Positions 24,356-34,329 of a stretch of DNA of 64,000 nt are shown one piece after another. Source of the DNA: Beroe forskalii (lineage: Eukaryota > Ctenophora > Nuda > Beroida > Beroidae); assembly GCA_011033025.1 (NCBI GenBank), contig WFMF01000001.1, forward strand, positions 611,755-675,754, read 5' to 3'. The notes below the pieces were generated by a model that worked only from the letters and a program-made list of their open reading frames with translations, was not told the DNA's origin and made no database searches. The position numbers and the translations under genes were made by a program. Numbering within the stretch: position 1 is the first letter of the stretch; the number at the start of each line of letters is the position of its first letter.

Positions 24356-26674
24356 TTATTTATCTGGCATCCTACTAAGAGCCTTGGAGAGGAGATCATC
24401 TTTAGAGGGCTTTTCAGTCATGTGAAAAGTTTTGGGAACTGCTTTCCTAATGTAAAGAGACAGATCAAATGTACAACATCTGTTCTCTCCAATACAAGTA
24501 ACAACCTCAGACAAAATGTTCTTCTTCAGTAGCATAGTATCTCTCTGGTTGCTGTTCTTCAGGACGTATATTTTCTGTGCTCGAGAGTAGGCTGCAACTT
24601 TATGAGACGTAGTTGGAGCAGTAAGACCATGATTATGTTCTAGGGCTGTTAGCATTGTCATAAGGATGTGAGTGTCCATTTTATAGGCATTACATTTAGG
24701 TAGATACTTGAGTTTTGAACTATGAAACGATTCAAGTGGTCCAGTGTGGAGGAACTTCTCACACTTGCGCATATCGTTGCACAGCCTAGTATCGGTGAGA
24801 ATTTTAAAGAGGACAATGAAATCAGCATCTCCGACAGAAAACCACTTCCCTGTACGGTGAACACGCTTAGTGAGAGGCAGATGTAAACATTTTTGGTTTT
24901 TACTGGCTAATGTGGGGGCTTTTGGGTAGGGTTTCTTTCCACGAAGTTCCGCAAAAGTAGTTTTGAGTTTTTTACTTCTCGGCCAAGAATGAACATTGAG
25001 AACGTGAAACAAGCTGGAATGGAACAGCTCCAGTAGTAGGTCTGGATTTTCATTACAAGATTGTGCACTCCACCAAAAGTGATTGACGAGATCGTTAGTC
25101 CAGGCTAAGATTTTTGGGTACTTCTTTCCAGCCTTATCTAGTTTTTTCCGAAGTCTCTTAGCAGTGTGCCAGATATCATATCCGTGGTACACACTTGGGA
25201 ACTGCTCTCGTATCATTTTGGCAATTGGGCCATGACAGTCAGAGACAAACGAATTCACAGCCAGACCATCTTCATTGATCAATACATTCAGGAGTTCCTC
25301 ACAAGCTTGTTTCTCCAGTTCTCCTTCATACTGGCCTTTCTGGACCACAAAAAAGTCTACAACCTTGTTTGTTACTGATTGCATCATAGTATAGGTACAA
25401 AATTTTGCACTGTACCCTGGACTATCAAATTGTCCATCGCCACTCAATACGATTTCATCTGCAGCTTTCAAGTCGGCGATGGTACCCTCCTTCATTGATC
25501 GGTATTTCGTGTAAATAACAGGGAAAAGCCATTTTCGACCAAGCTGGTAAAAGCTCTTCTTCGTCACTAGTGGTATTTCTAGTAGAGAGAAAAATGATTT
25601 CAACTTAGCAAAACCAACACCACTCATCATTGCAGAAGCAGCAAATTTGACATTGACGTGATATTTCTTGTGAAGTAATTCTCCCGAACGCCAGGTATGG
25701 GTATGCCCCATGGCACATACATACTCAACTGCGACAGCAACTCCAGAGTACCGCACAACAGTTGATAGTATTCTACTGCCACACAGGAAACAGTAAATGA
25801 AGAGAAGTTTCAGCTGCTCCATGCCAACAATTACTGCAGAAACTGGTGTCTCCACTACTCGTTTCTTCTTTTTTGAGTAGTACTGCCTTCTATTCCAGGT
25901 ATTTTGCGAAGAGGCACTCTCAGCATTCGGCTGTAAATCAAATGAAGGGTCAGTTTCTTCTGAGTCACTAATTCCTGAGACACTTACTTCGTCCTCGCCC
26001 ATGAAATTATGTTGATTAACTTCATTCAACGATGGAAAGCATTTGCAATTGAAATCAGTCTGGGTAGTCATTGATTTTGTCCTGTTCACTGAAACTGCTG
26101 GCTCTGGCACATTTAGAAATGATGCTGATTGTGTGTCTTCATCACCACTTATCAAACTTGATTCCATGAACTCTTCGGCTGCAGTCGTTCCAGGGTCGTT
26201 GATACTCTGCTCACCATCACTGTGTTGACCTACTATTGCCTCATTCTCTTCAATTATATCATCAATCCTGCTCAATGCAATGTTTCTTTTCTTCCTTTGT
26301 CTTGAAGGTTGTGTGGCATCCTCTGAGCAAGATGTATGTATCCTCTTTAGTCCTGACGATCTATCAGTGTTAGGAATTGCATCATCTTTCAGGGTTATCT
26401 TCAACCCCTTAGTGCTTTCATTTCTATTGTGCAACTGAAGAGATTGTTGGTACTGTCTGTAATTAAAATCATTTTCCTCAAAGTGGTCAGAACAAACAAC
26501 CATTTTCTTTGCATTGATATCACATGGCCGTCGATCGATTCTTTCCATCCACATCTTTGCCCTTGTTGAGTCTTTAGGGAATGGATAAAATCGCATGAAA
26601 TGACGTAGTGCACTGGTACTTTTTCCATGCCTATTTGAGCAGTTACCAGCACAGCAATAGCTCATGAATATCAC
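24356..26674 (-). CDS. THAP-domain transposase (Kolobok-like)
   Basis: A single uninterrupted frame of 772 codons. Residues 7-64 form a THAP C2CH zinc finger: C7, C12, C61, H64 (VVCSDHF), with the usual FYPFPKD and MWMERI motifs; this domain binds DNA, probably the terminal repeats. Residues 100-280 are acidic/Ser-rich linker ending in a basic KKKKR. A second Cys/His cluster (C295, C298, C320, H324) precedes the catalytic part. Likely DDE residues are D413 in SGDGQFDSPG, D479 in SFVSDCHG and E648 in TGPLESFHSS. Cut-and-paste transposition in the nucleus is the expected role. The start could be M1 or M4. All expected motifs are present and there is no frameshift, so the protein may be functional. 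Its divergent neighbour starts 126 bp away, so they may share a promoter. Confidence 0.9.
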   Translation of the reverse strand: MIFMSYCCAGNCSNRHGKSTSALRHFMRFYPFPKDSTRAKMWMERIDRRPCDINAKKMVVCSDHFEENDFNYRQYQQSLQLHNRNESTKGLKITLKDDAIPNTDRSSGLKRIHTSCSEDATQPSRQRKKRNIALSRIDDIIEENEAIVGQHSDGEQSINDPGTTAAEEFMESSLISGDEDTQSASFLNVPEPAVSVNRTKSMTTQTDFNCKCFPSLNEVNQHNFMGEDEVSVSGISDSEETDPSFDLQPNAESASSQNTWNRRQYYSKKKKRVVETPVSAVIVGMEQLKLLFIYCFLCGSRILSTVVRYSGVAVAVEYVCAMGHTHTWRSGELLHKKYHVNVKFAASAMMSGVGFAKLKSFFSLLEIPLVTKKSFYQLGRKWLFPVIYTKYRSMKEGTIADLKAADEIVLSGDGQFDSPGYSAKFCTYTMMQSVTNKVVDFFVVQKGQYEGELEKQACEELLNVLINEDGLAVNSFVSDCHGPIAKMIREQFPSVYHGYDIWHTAKRLRKKLDKAGKKYPKILAWTNDLVNHFWWSAQSCNENPDLLLELFHSSLFHVLNVHSWPRSKKLKTTFAELRGKKPYPKAPTLASKNQKCLHLPLTKRVHRTGKWFSVGDADFIVLFKILTDTRLCNDMRKCEKFLHTGPLESFHSSKLKYLPKCNAYKMDTHILMTMLTALEHNHGLTAPTTSHKVAAYSRAQKIYVLKNSNQRDTMLLKKNILSEVVTCIGENRCCTFDLSLYIRKAVPKTFHMTEKPSKDDLLSKALSRMPDK

Positions 26675-26800
26675 CTACTGAAAAATAATAAGATGAATTT
26701 GTTGATTTTGCAATTTGAACCATATACCTATAACCTATTACTCATACTGAATTGTGTACTAAATCAAATTTTTGTTTCAAGGCTCATCTGTTAACCAAAT
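26675..26800. promoter_or_regulatory. Divergent intergenic region between the two transposon ORFs
   Basis: 126 bp of AT-rich sequence separates the two start codons, so a bidirectional promoter is likely. No clear TATA box. The plus ORF start context is ACCAAATATGG. Confidence 0.45.
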
Positions 26801-27451
26801 ATGGCCGAAAAAGCAGATTCAGATGGCAGCAACGACGGCTTTGAAACAGATTCAAGTTTAGGATCATCCTATGAAAGTCAAGATGAATATGAAAGCGATA
26901 ATGACACTGAAAATACGACCACTCTCATGTTTACTATGGCACTGGTGCCTACCCGAGATGATCTAAGTGATCACAGTAGTGATGATGAAGTGTACGAATG
27001 CGATTCCTCCAGTGAGACTGATTCGGATTCTGAGGTAGTAACACAGTGCAAGTGTGATAAGTGCCCACAAGCAGCCGATGATGGATGCTACTGTTGTACC
27101 GAAATCTCTGTGGCAGAGGATATCAAAGAAGGCCATCGGTGTATTACAGAGGTGGAGCAGTTCGTAGAATGCATTGGTAATGTGACTGTACTAGAAATGG
27201 CTGCATTTTCCGTAAACAAAGGGAGAGTGTTTCCAACAAGAGATGAAGTGGAAAAGTTTAATAGACTGATGCGACACACAGCATACAGGACATTCCTGCA
27301 TATTCTTAATTTTAGAGGTTTGGGCATAGGTAAAAGGTACAGGCTTCCATCCTGCGTTGAGCACGTAATCAGAGGATTATACCCTAGCCCTAGTGGACAA
27401 TATACAGGTTTTCATGGGTTAGACCAATTTAATTCACTGAAAGAATTCTAA
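26801..27451 (+). CDS. P2X7-receptor-tail-like zinc-binding protein encoded by the transposon
   Basis: 216 residues. Residues 1-80 are acidic and Ser-rich (low complexity, probably disordered). Residues 83-204 match, in order, the landmarks of the C-terminal cytoplasmic domain of P2X7 receptors: a CxCxxC start (C83, C85, C88), GCYCC (C96, C98, C99), C114 in CIT, LMRHTAYR (156-163), RLPSC (181-185) and GQYTGF (199-204). No transmembrane segment or ion-channel part is present, so it is the isolated tail domain. In P2X7 this cysteine-rich domain binds zinc and guanine nucleotide; the transposon protein may keep zinc binding, but its role in transposition is unknown. It is inside the terminal repeats and divergent to the transposase. 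The domain identification is from remembered motif order and needs a profile search. Confidence 0.8.
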   Translation: MAEKADSDGSNDGFETDSSLGSSYESQDEYESDNDTENTTTLMFTMALVPTRDDLSDHSSDDEVYECDSSSETDSDSEVVTQCKCDKCPQAADDGCYCCTEISVAEDIKEGHRCITEVEQFVECIGNVTVLEMAAFSVNKGRVFPTRDEVEKFNRLMRHTAYRTFLHILNFRGLGIGKRYRLPSCVEHVIRGLYPSPSGQYTGFHGLDQFNSLKEF

Positions 27452-27820
27452 TTATCACGAAGAACTTGTGGAAATTACAACAATGCCACAACGAGTTAAC
27501 GAGTTAGTTGAAAACTATACACTGTTGTCTAACGCATATCAGGGATATCATACATAGATACGTCTTGTTCTTGTTGTACTATGTCTAAAGGAAAATATGT
27601 TCACATAATAATAATATCTAGATTTTGTCATTATTGATTAATATTTAATATATAGTGCGTTATTAAACAGCAGAAGATTTATTGTTATCAACCAGATTAA
27701 TGAACAACAGAAGTTTTGTGATCTGCATCGAAACAAAACAATAATAGATCAATCAGGTATAGCAACAGAATTAGTGTTTACATAGCGATTTTACATACAT
27801 GGCGGCTGTGGGCAGTGATT

Positions 27821-27999
27821 ACAAGGAAGAACTGACGTCACACGATAAGGTATCATGTTTCTAATTTACGCCCATATCTTGCGTTACACACGGAGTAGAG
27901 AGGTGGGACTTTCGTTATTCGATTACTATAATAATAACTATGATATACTGAATTTTGTGTTATATTTAGAAGAAGTCAATTTTTAAGTACACCCGTCCT
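27821..27999 (-). repeat. Right terminal inverted repeat of the transposon
   Basis: Subterminal block 27821-27840 (perfect TGACGTCA) and terminal block 27980-27999, inverted relative to the left end. The spacing is 20 bp longer than on the left. Confidence 0.9.
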
Positions 28000-28019
28000 T
28001 TAAGTCACGAACTAGGGTT

Positions 28020-28062
28020 CTATGTCATCAAGTTCTCATTTTAAGGCTTGATAATGACGTCA
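28020..28062 (-). repeat. 43-bp dual-TGACGTCA module beside the transposon
   Basis: Boxes CTATGTCA and TGACGTCA. It starts 16 bp after the right TTAA, so the Kolobok element sits at the edge of this older repeat. Confidence 0.7.
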
Positions 28063-28657
28063 CATCATGGCTATTGTTTACTCGTCTGGAGTTACAGACG
28101 CTCATCTGTATCGGGGAAATTGGAGGAATTTAGCATCATGCAGACAAAAATATATAAAATCTATATACCCTGCGTCAGTGAAATGTTTGGAAGATATTTG
28201 TTATTTGTTACAGTTGGTAAGTGCAGAGTAATCGGTAAAAAAGGCGGTGGTCAGTGATAGTTCAGTTCTATATTTATTTACAAGGATCAGGGGAATAAAG
28301 GGTTTGGAATGAAGGAAATGTTTCAAATGATTTTTGAATATTTAAATATTGATGCTGCAATAATTGCGGAGCACTGTTATTAACTAGTAACCGACCTTAG
28401 GGAGGTTAGTATTTATTTTAATGGAGGGAGTGAATGTGTTAAAAATGGATAAGTATGACTGTGCAGTGTTTTAAAGTATAAAGCACACGGCCGTGTCATT
28501 TTCAGCGAGTTCTATACAACAACAGCCGAGCACTCTTTCCCGTTACAGCCCCAAAAATACTTAACTAGATGAAAATAATCATTTAATGAGTTTAACCGAT
28601 GGAGAGATATTTTGGTTAATTACCTGATTTAAGAACATCGCAAGCGACGAATCATCA

Positions 28658-28780
28658 CAGTTTCGAACTGCAGTTTGCGCATTTTCTGTGTGTGCGGAAT
28701 AAGTTTGCGCGGCGTATACACTATAGACATGTGAATTACGCCGCGCAAACTTAAGCCGCGCGCACTGCAGTTCGAGCTGT
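28658..28780. repeat. GC-rich hairpin element, family B copy 2
   Basis: Arms with TTCGAACTGCAGTTTGCGC and AAGTTTGCGCGGCGTA, against ACGCCGCGCAAACTTAAGC and GCACTGCAGTTCGAGCTG. Confidence 0.8.
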
Positions 28781-29170
28781 CGCCGTTATGGTCGTCAGGA
28801 CGGTTAATTGCTAGATTAATGGCACGTTACTTCACTCTGCGCGGTACTTCACTAAATTCTATGATTAGATTATTCTTCTTTATCAGGCGGTTTTTACTTC
28901 AGACTTCACGTAGCAAAGGGTTGTATTATTCTTTAAGAATCAGGCTGTTTTCACCACGTCATTCCTCATTCTTCAGGGCAAAGAAGTGCGTGCTTGTAAA
29001 ACCCTTATTTTGTTATCTCATATATCGTTAGTATGAACCAAAAACCCGACGTCGTAGACGGTTAGGATGAACTATATTAAAAAAGTCGTGGCGGTGGCAA
29101 GATATAAAGGGTTGTCAATTACTATCATAAGCCCACTAAAAGTGCCGCATGTGGTCACAATTTGGCAGAT

Positions 29171-29213
29171 TTTCGTCAGTAACACACTACTTCAAACCAT
29201 GATTATGAAGTCA
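29171..29213 (-). repeat. 43-bp dual-TGACGTCA module, diverged
   Basis: Boxes TTTCGTCA and TGAAGTCA with exact 43-bp geometry; the spacer includes TTCAAACCATGATTA. Confidence 0.6.
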
Positions 29214-29290
29214 TTCTCTAACTTCAGTGGTTTCGCGGCACACACAGTTTCCAACCCCCGCCTACTTCAGAATATAACCACGGTAATTAG

Positions 29291-29355
29291 GATCACGTGA
29301 CTTCCTTCCAGATCACGTGACATCCTTTTAAGTTCACGTGATAGATCACGTGATG
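29291..29355. promoter_or_regulatory. Cluster of four CACGTG E-boxes
   Basis: CACGTG at 29294, 29314, 29335 and 29348, each within (A/T)TCACGTGAY. This is the preferred site of bHLH-zip factors (USF, MITF/TFEB type). No adjacent gene start was found, so function is open. Confidence 0.5.
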
Positions 29356-29589
29356 TACTAAGTATGAAGTAAAGGGAAATGTGAAGGAAATGTATGACGC
29401 ACAATAACGTAATTCAGGTGAAGTGGGTTTCCATACCATATATGGATTTCTAGAATTTTGAACTGAGCGAATCAGACTTCATGTAGTGATCTATGAAGTC
29501 ATGCTTTCGCAAACAGAGCGAAGATTTATCATGTTTGATCGCTGACGAAACATGGAAATAAGGAAAACAGAAGGCCACTGCGTTCCGAC

Positions 29590-30190
29590 ATAAAATGAAG
29601 AAATTTCATAGGGACCTCCCATTAGATGAGCTAGTGAATGGCCGTCAGTCGGTAGCTTATTGTTTCGAGAGATCGAGACAACCGAATTCCAAATCAAATA
29701 TCAAACTGTCTAGACTTTTCCCATTCGGGATTCGAAATATCAAAACTCCGAAGTTTTTGGGATTCCGAAAATATGCTTCGGACTCCCTAATGATCAATTT
29801 TGAGAAAGTCATTCAGGATTCCAGGCGAATGCCGCCAATTGTAAATCAGGATTGTTATAGAATGAGAAAAGTAAGATAAAAAGATTTTGTCTTACCTCTG
29901 CGTCAGACATAAAATAAACTCATTTCATTGGCCTCTCATGAGCTAGACAATGGCCGATTGCTTCGAGAGATCGAGACAACCGAATCAAGTACCGGACTGT
30001 TCAGACTTTTCCCATTCGGGATTCCGAAGTTTTTGGGATTCGATATGCTTCAGAATCCCACTTCCCAAATGATCAATTTTCAGAACCTAATCATTCGGGA
30101 TTCCGGGCGTATGTCGCCGATTGTTAATCAGGAAAGCTATAGAATGAGAAAAGTAAAGATAAAAAGACTAAAATTACGAAAACTTACCTA
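29590..30190. repeat. Diverged tandem duplication, unit about 310 bp
   Basis: Segments at about 29590-29880 and 29908-30170 share TTCGAGAGATCGAGACAACC, CTTTTCCCATTCGGGATTC, the ATGATCAATTTT block and the TAGAATGAGAAAAGTA end. Neither has a credible protein. Confidence 0.75.
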
Positions 30191-30359
30191 CTCATATCCA
30201 CAGAGCCCCTCTTTTCATGTCCCGAGAACAAAATATAAAACTGATAAACGTGTATTATTTGACTAACGTCAAATACAGAGCCAAATCCACGAGTCTGAAC
30301 GGTCAGAAATGCCTAAGTACAAGCAAGTTAACGTTATGTCTAAATGTACAAATTTCAGA

Positions 30360-30680
30360 AATACTGCGTCAAGAAGTATGGAAATTTCAAGAAACTGCAC
30401 TTCAACTTAAAGACATGCGTTAATTTCAAAAACTCCGTGTAAAAAATACGTAAATAACAAGAAACTCCACTTGAAAAATGCGTAAAATTTCAAGAAACTC
30501 CGAGTAAAGAACTGTGTAAATTTAAAGAAACTCCGTAAATTTCAAGAAACTTCGAGTAATTATCAAGAAACTCAGCTTTACGAAACACCTAAATCCGTAA
30601 ATTTCAAGAAACTCAAGTATAAGAAATTTCAAGAAACTAGTAAACTCAAGTATAAGAAATTTCAAGAAACTCGAGCCAAC
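30360..30680. repeat. Degenerate repeat with AAATTTCAAGAAACTC core
   Basis: About eleven irregularly spaced copies of AATTTCAAGAAACTCCG or variants. Confidence 0.75.
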
Positions 30681-30779
30681 TCTCTCGCGATACTGACACC
30701 ACATAACTACAGGATGCCAACGGCCAACACACACAGGCAAATACAGATATATTTATCTCGGGAGCGTATGTACTTATAA

Positions 30780-32480
30780 TTGTACACAGATTTGATACTG
30801 CTGTATTTTTTATATAGATCGCAAGCGAGCTCAAACTTCTTCTCAGATAATCACGAGCGATGGCTGAAATCAGAAAATATATATTCTTATGTGTACGGGC
30901 ATATGTGTGCGTTTATACCCTGGACAAATGGGAAATATTATTATTATTACGTCGAGAGCGAGATGAGGTTCAAATGTCGGAAGATGATCCGGGAGCAAAC
31001 ATTCGAAAAAGATGACAAGATGTATCAGATCGCGACGTTATCATCTGATATTGAAACGTTAATTATAACCCCACGCACGGTTGCCGGTTATTTTCAACGA
31101 TTTGGCAGCGCGCACAAAGTACAAGAAAGATGACAAAGATAGCGACGTTATTAAGTCGTTATCTGAGATTGATACGTCTAAGTGGTGTAGATTGGTAGAT
31201 AATCAAGATGGTATGTAATGTAATGCTGTTATTGGACCATCCTCAAGCACTGTAATGTTTGTATATTGGCTCAAGCAGATATTTTCAGTAAAATCCAGGC
31301 GAGCAATAGTCCGTTTGTTGTCATAAATTGACAACTTTAAATCGTGAAAATGAAGTCAGTCTCGAACGTGCATTTGTCGTGAACTCCGGGCATAGTAATT
31401 GGTATATTAAGTTCTGTGACTATCGTCAACCGGGAACCGATTTGGAGTTTCAAATGGCCAGATAGGCACTGTGAAAATGTATGTTTTCGATGTTTCTAGG
31501 GCAATGAAATATGAATGAAGTCAATGAGGAAAAGTGAGGTATTTCCTGGAATTTTCCTGACTCCTGAGGACAAATCTGGAGGAACACCGACTTTCCTTAG
31601 GCGGACTCGCTTTATCGGATCGATTGAGATCCGATCTTCCCCTTAAATCAGGGGTTTAAGTGTTAGGGCCATGGTTAGGGGAACAGATAGAGTTAGGTCC
31701 ACCGAAGGAAAGTCGGCGTTCTTTCGGACTCCAGAGTCCAGACTGCCAAAAAATCACGCAAACAATATCTTTTTGGTTTTCAAAATTCAATGCTTATTGG
31801 GCAATGAAGATTTAGAAGAAATGACTAAAAATTTAGTTTTTCCTGAGTACCAACCATAGGTAGAGTTGCTGATAATATAAAATTGTTGATAATATGGAAA
31901 GCGTAAAATGACCGACTGTAAATTTATTTGAACCGATATATTGGCAATAATGGATCATTTAATTGCTTCACAACACATGTTATGTCGTGTGCGTGAATAC
32001 GATTCAAAATTTACAACTTGGTTGATGGGAAAACTCCAAATTTGGGAATTATTTATTAACTCAATTCGATAATGTGCTTTCGACAACTTTTAGAGGCTAT
32101 CTTAAGATGTCTTCGAGTTATAATCCGGACTGGTGAGTTGTAATTCAAATCCTGTTAATTGGGCAACTCAAATTTGCACTGTATTTCTCACTTTTCTACT
32201 TTTCACGTCAAAATGTGAAAATGAATATTATTTGCACACGGTGACACGACAGAACTGAGAATCATGAATTTCCGATATCTAGCTCCGCAAAGGTTCTGTT
32301 GAATCAGTAATATTTACGGTTAGACACCTTTCCGATTCTTTCTATGCCAAACCGTGGCTCGAAAAGTCTGAAACGGCTACCTTTATAAACCATTAGTCAT
32401 CAAAATCATCTAAAATCGTGGTTTTTAAGTAACGCTCAATAACCTTACTTGGACCAATTAGTGACCATAACCCTAAAAAC
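30780..32480. other. Intergenic, no supported gene
   Basis: A plus-strand open frame at 30780-31133 has a small internal duplication (AAAGATGACAA... blocks near 31007 and 31127) but no homology that I recognise. Confidence 0.3.
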
Positions 32481-32485
32481 CCTAA

Positions 32486-32609
32486 TGAGCTTACCCGTGG
32501 GATACTGGGATCCCAAAATAAGCACGACTTCGACCGATGAGCGCGCGAATTATAACAGTAAACTCGCGCACTGATTGGCAAATGTCCAATGGAGCTGTGG
32601 GTAGACTAA
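32486..32609. repeat. Inverted-repeat element, family C copy
   Basis: Left end TGAGCTTACCCGTGGG; right end CTGATTGGCAAATGTCCAAT then GAGCTGTGGGTAGACTAA. It matches the element at 50561-50674. A 44-bp dual-TGACGTCA module follows at 32615. Confidence 0.7.
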
Positions 32610-32614
32610 CATGA

Positions 32615-32658
32615 TGGCGTCATTATAACTCATGACGTACAATAACCTGATGACGTCA
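32615..32658. repeat. 44-bp dual-TGACGTCA module variant
   Basis: Boxes TGGCGTCA and TGACGTCA, with an extra TGACGTAC at 32633. One base longer than the rule. Confidence 0.55.
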
Positions 32659-32861
32659 TGACTCACCTCAAAACAACCTGCTGCGTTGGAACGGCTCCCT
32701 GGTTTAACATCACCTCCTGATGACGATGTGTCGATAGGAAGCCACAGACTCGCAAACCATCGGACAATAATAGCGCGGGAAAGATGTGTCCCGCAAAGAG
32801 AGGGGGAAACACTATATCATACTCCCTCCATCATACTACAGAGATAAGACTCGGGGTGAAG

Positions 32862-32965
32862 TCACGTGACACAAACAGGTTGTCATGGGGCAGGGTCACG
32901 TGTTGTCATGGGACCGGGTCACGCGTTGTCATGGGGCTGGGTCACGCGTTGCACACGTGTCATGT
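32862..32965. repeat. Minisatellite with embedded CACGTG/CACGCG
   Basis: Three to four copies of an approximately 27-bp unit with GTTGTCATGGG and GGGTCACGYGTT. Confidence 0.75.
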
Positions 32966-33153
32966 GGTGAAAGGGACTTCCTCAGACCGCGTGATTGGAA
33001 GTGAAGTCAGGAGTACGACACGTGATTATTGGGGCTGATTATCACGCGGTTTGGGGCTGATAATCACAAGGCGATCCAATGAGGTTATATGAATGATACT
33101 ACAGAATGTAATTCATTATAACCTTCTTCAAATGTAGTAGTGCAGCACCTGAG

Positions 33154-33243
33154 CAGTAGCCCATGGTAAGATATCAGTTCGTCATGGTAACCCCTGGTGA
33201 TGACTTCAGCCCCAACCATCTGCTGTTGCAGAGCACTGCTCAG
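33154..33243 (-). CDS. Possible short minus-strand exon
   Basis: A frame reading SALQQQMVGAEVITRGYHDE and ending ISYHGLLLR is bounded by a weak acceptor (ATCTGAG|) and a donor CTCAG|GTGCTG. Only splice-like signals and amino-acid composition support it. It could belong to the gene with the exon at 33724-34240, upstream on the same strand. Confidence 0.25.
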
Positions 33244-33723
33244 ATCTTGGGGCGATGTCAATAGTTGGAGATCACGAGAAATTACACAGACAAGCAGTGG
33301 CATTGCGTCAAATGTACGTTCCAATTAGCTAATGATGTGTCAGAGATCTGTCTAGTTTGTAATTAATTGACCTGGATTAAAGCTAGCTCCATACGATGTT
33401 GTCATGAATATACTGTGGTTTTGTTATCAGGGGTGTACGGCACTTTATTTATTTTTCCTGGCTCTAACCAAAACGCAATTACACAAACGGTTTTTACTAA
33501 TTTTAACCCTTACTGGATTTCGGGATACCCTCGTAAATTTTAAATATTACGAGATGAAGTAACTCAATGAACTAGTTTATTGTGACATCAATTTTGGCTC
33601 AAACATTAGATCACCACTTTATCCCGACCCCCATTCAAAACTTAAACTTGTTTGCTGAAACAAACTTTCTACCTAGAACAACACCAAATTAAAATTTCAA
33701 CATCAACAACAAATTCCACTCAC

Positions 33724-34240
33724 GCGAAGAGATCGATCTGCCCATCCTCCTCTGAATCCTCCTCCTCCGAGTAGCTTATCTCCTCGTTAATGATGGAATG
33801 CTCCTCCACCATCCCCCATGCCTCCCCATGATGATCCCTGGGGCGACTCCCTGCTAGCTCCCCAGCCAGCTCCGTAACAGCTAGCAACCTCTTAGTATGC
33901 ACCCCTAGTTTAAACCTCTTCTCCCCTCTCACAAAACACGAGTTTATCATCTGAGCGCGGCGCTGGAAAGACCAGTAGGAGTGCCCATCCTCGTGACAGG
34001 ACCCGTCCTCGTACCGCCTGTAGAAGCTGGACATGATCACGAGGCGCTCCTCGTTCCGAGTGCTAGCGGAGCTGAGTGCCATGCGCCGTACTGCGCTCCC
34101 GCTCATCTGCCGTCTGGCGCGGGTTCTTTGGTTGCTTTGACGATGGGACACGTGCAGGTCGCCATGGGGACGGTCAGAGCGACGCGATCCGTGGCGGGAG
34201 GATCGGGATTTCCGGGATGTGCGAGGCATGGAGAAAGAAT
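33724..34240 (-). CDS. Basic/acidic RS-like protein exon
   Basis: The minus-strand frame starts after TTCAAACTCAG| at 34241 or at the ATG complementary to 34229 (MPRTSRKSRSSRHGSRRSDR). The basic Arg/Ser/His N-terminal part is followed by a mixed segment with SSFYRRYEDGSCHEDGHSYW and FVRGEKRFKLGVHTKRLLAV. It ends in an acidic stretch (SYSEEEDSEEDGQIDLF) that runs into a strong donor, CTTCGC|GTGAGT, at 33724/33723. The CpG-rich composition and the donor make this a real coding exon; the protein family is not recognised. The region upstream of the acceptor (34241-34315) is itself an imperfect tandem duplication. Possible relation to the RS-rich exon at 255-652 is unproven. Confidence 0.55.
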
Positions 34241-34320
34241 CTGAGTTTGAAAACCAGGGGGCAGGATGTAGCAAGAGTCAGAGTCAGAAACCCAGGTGGT
34301 AGGATGGCAATTTGAGAAAC
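34241..34320. repeat. Short duplication next to a splice acceptor
   Basis: Two approximately 36-bp related blocks (read on the minus strand: ATCCTACCACCTGGGTTTC and ATCCTGCCCCCTGGTTTTC). The second one contains the acceptor of the exon at 33724-34240. Confidence 0.55.
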
Positions 34321-34329
34321 AATGAGGTG

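Larger units (their letters stand above)
23797..27999. mobile_element. Complete Kolobok-like DNA transposon (4203 bp, TTAA target duplication)
   Basis: Both ends read inward as AGGACGRGTGTACTTAAAA and are flanked directly by TTAA (23793-23796 and 28000-28003). A second inverted block, TGACGTCAGTTCTTCCTTGT, lies at 23936-23955 and, inverted, at 27821-27840. Between them are two divergent ORFs: a THAP/DDE transposase (24356-26674, minus) and a P2X7-tail-like protein (26801-27451, plus), with 126 bp between the starts. TTAA duplication, a THAP zinc finger and the DGxxDSPG transposase motif together fit the Kolobok superfamily. Open ORFs and intact ends suggest a young, possibly active copy. The class assignment is from memory of family features, not a search. 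Confidence 0.9.
28063..29580. other. Intergenic repeats
   Basis: Holds a hairpin element, a 43-bp module and an E-box cluster, listed separately. No exon supported. Confidence 0.4.
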
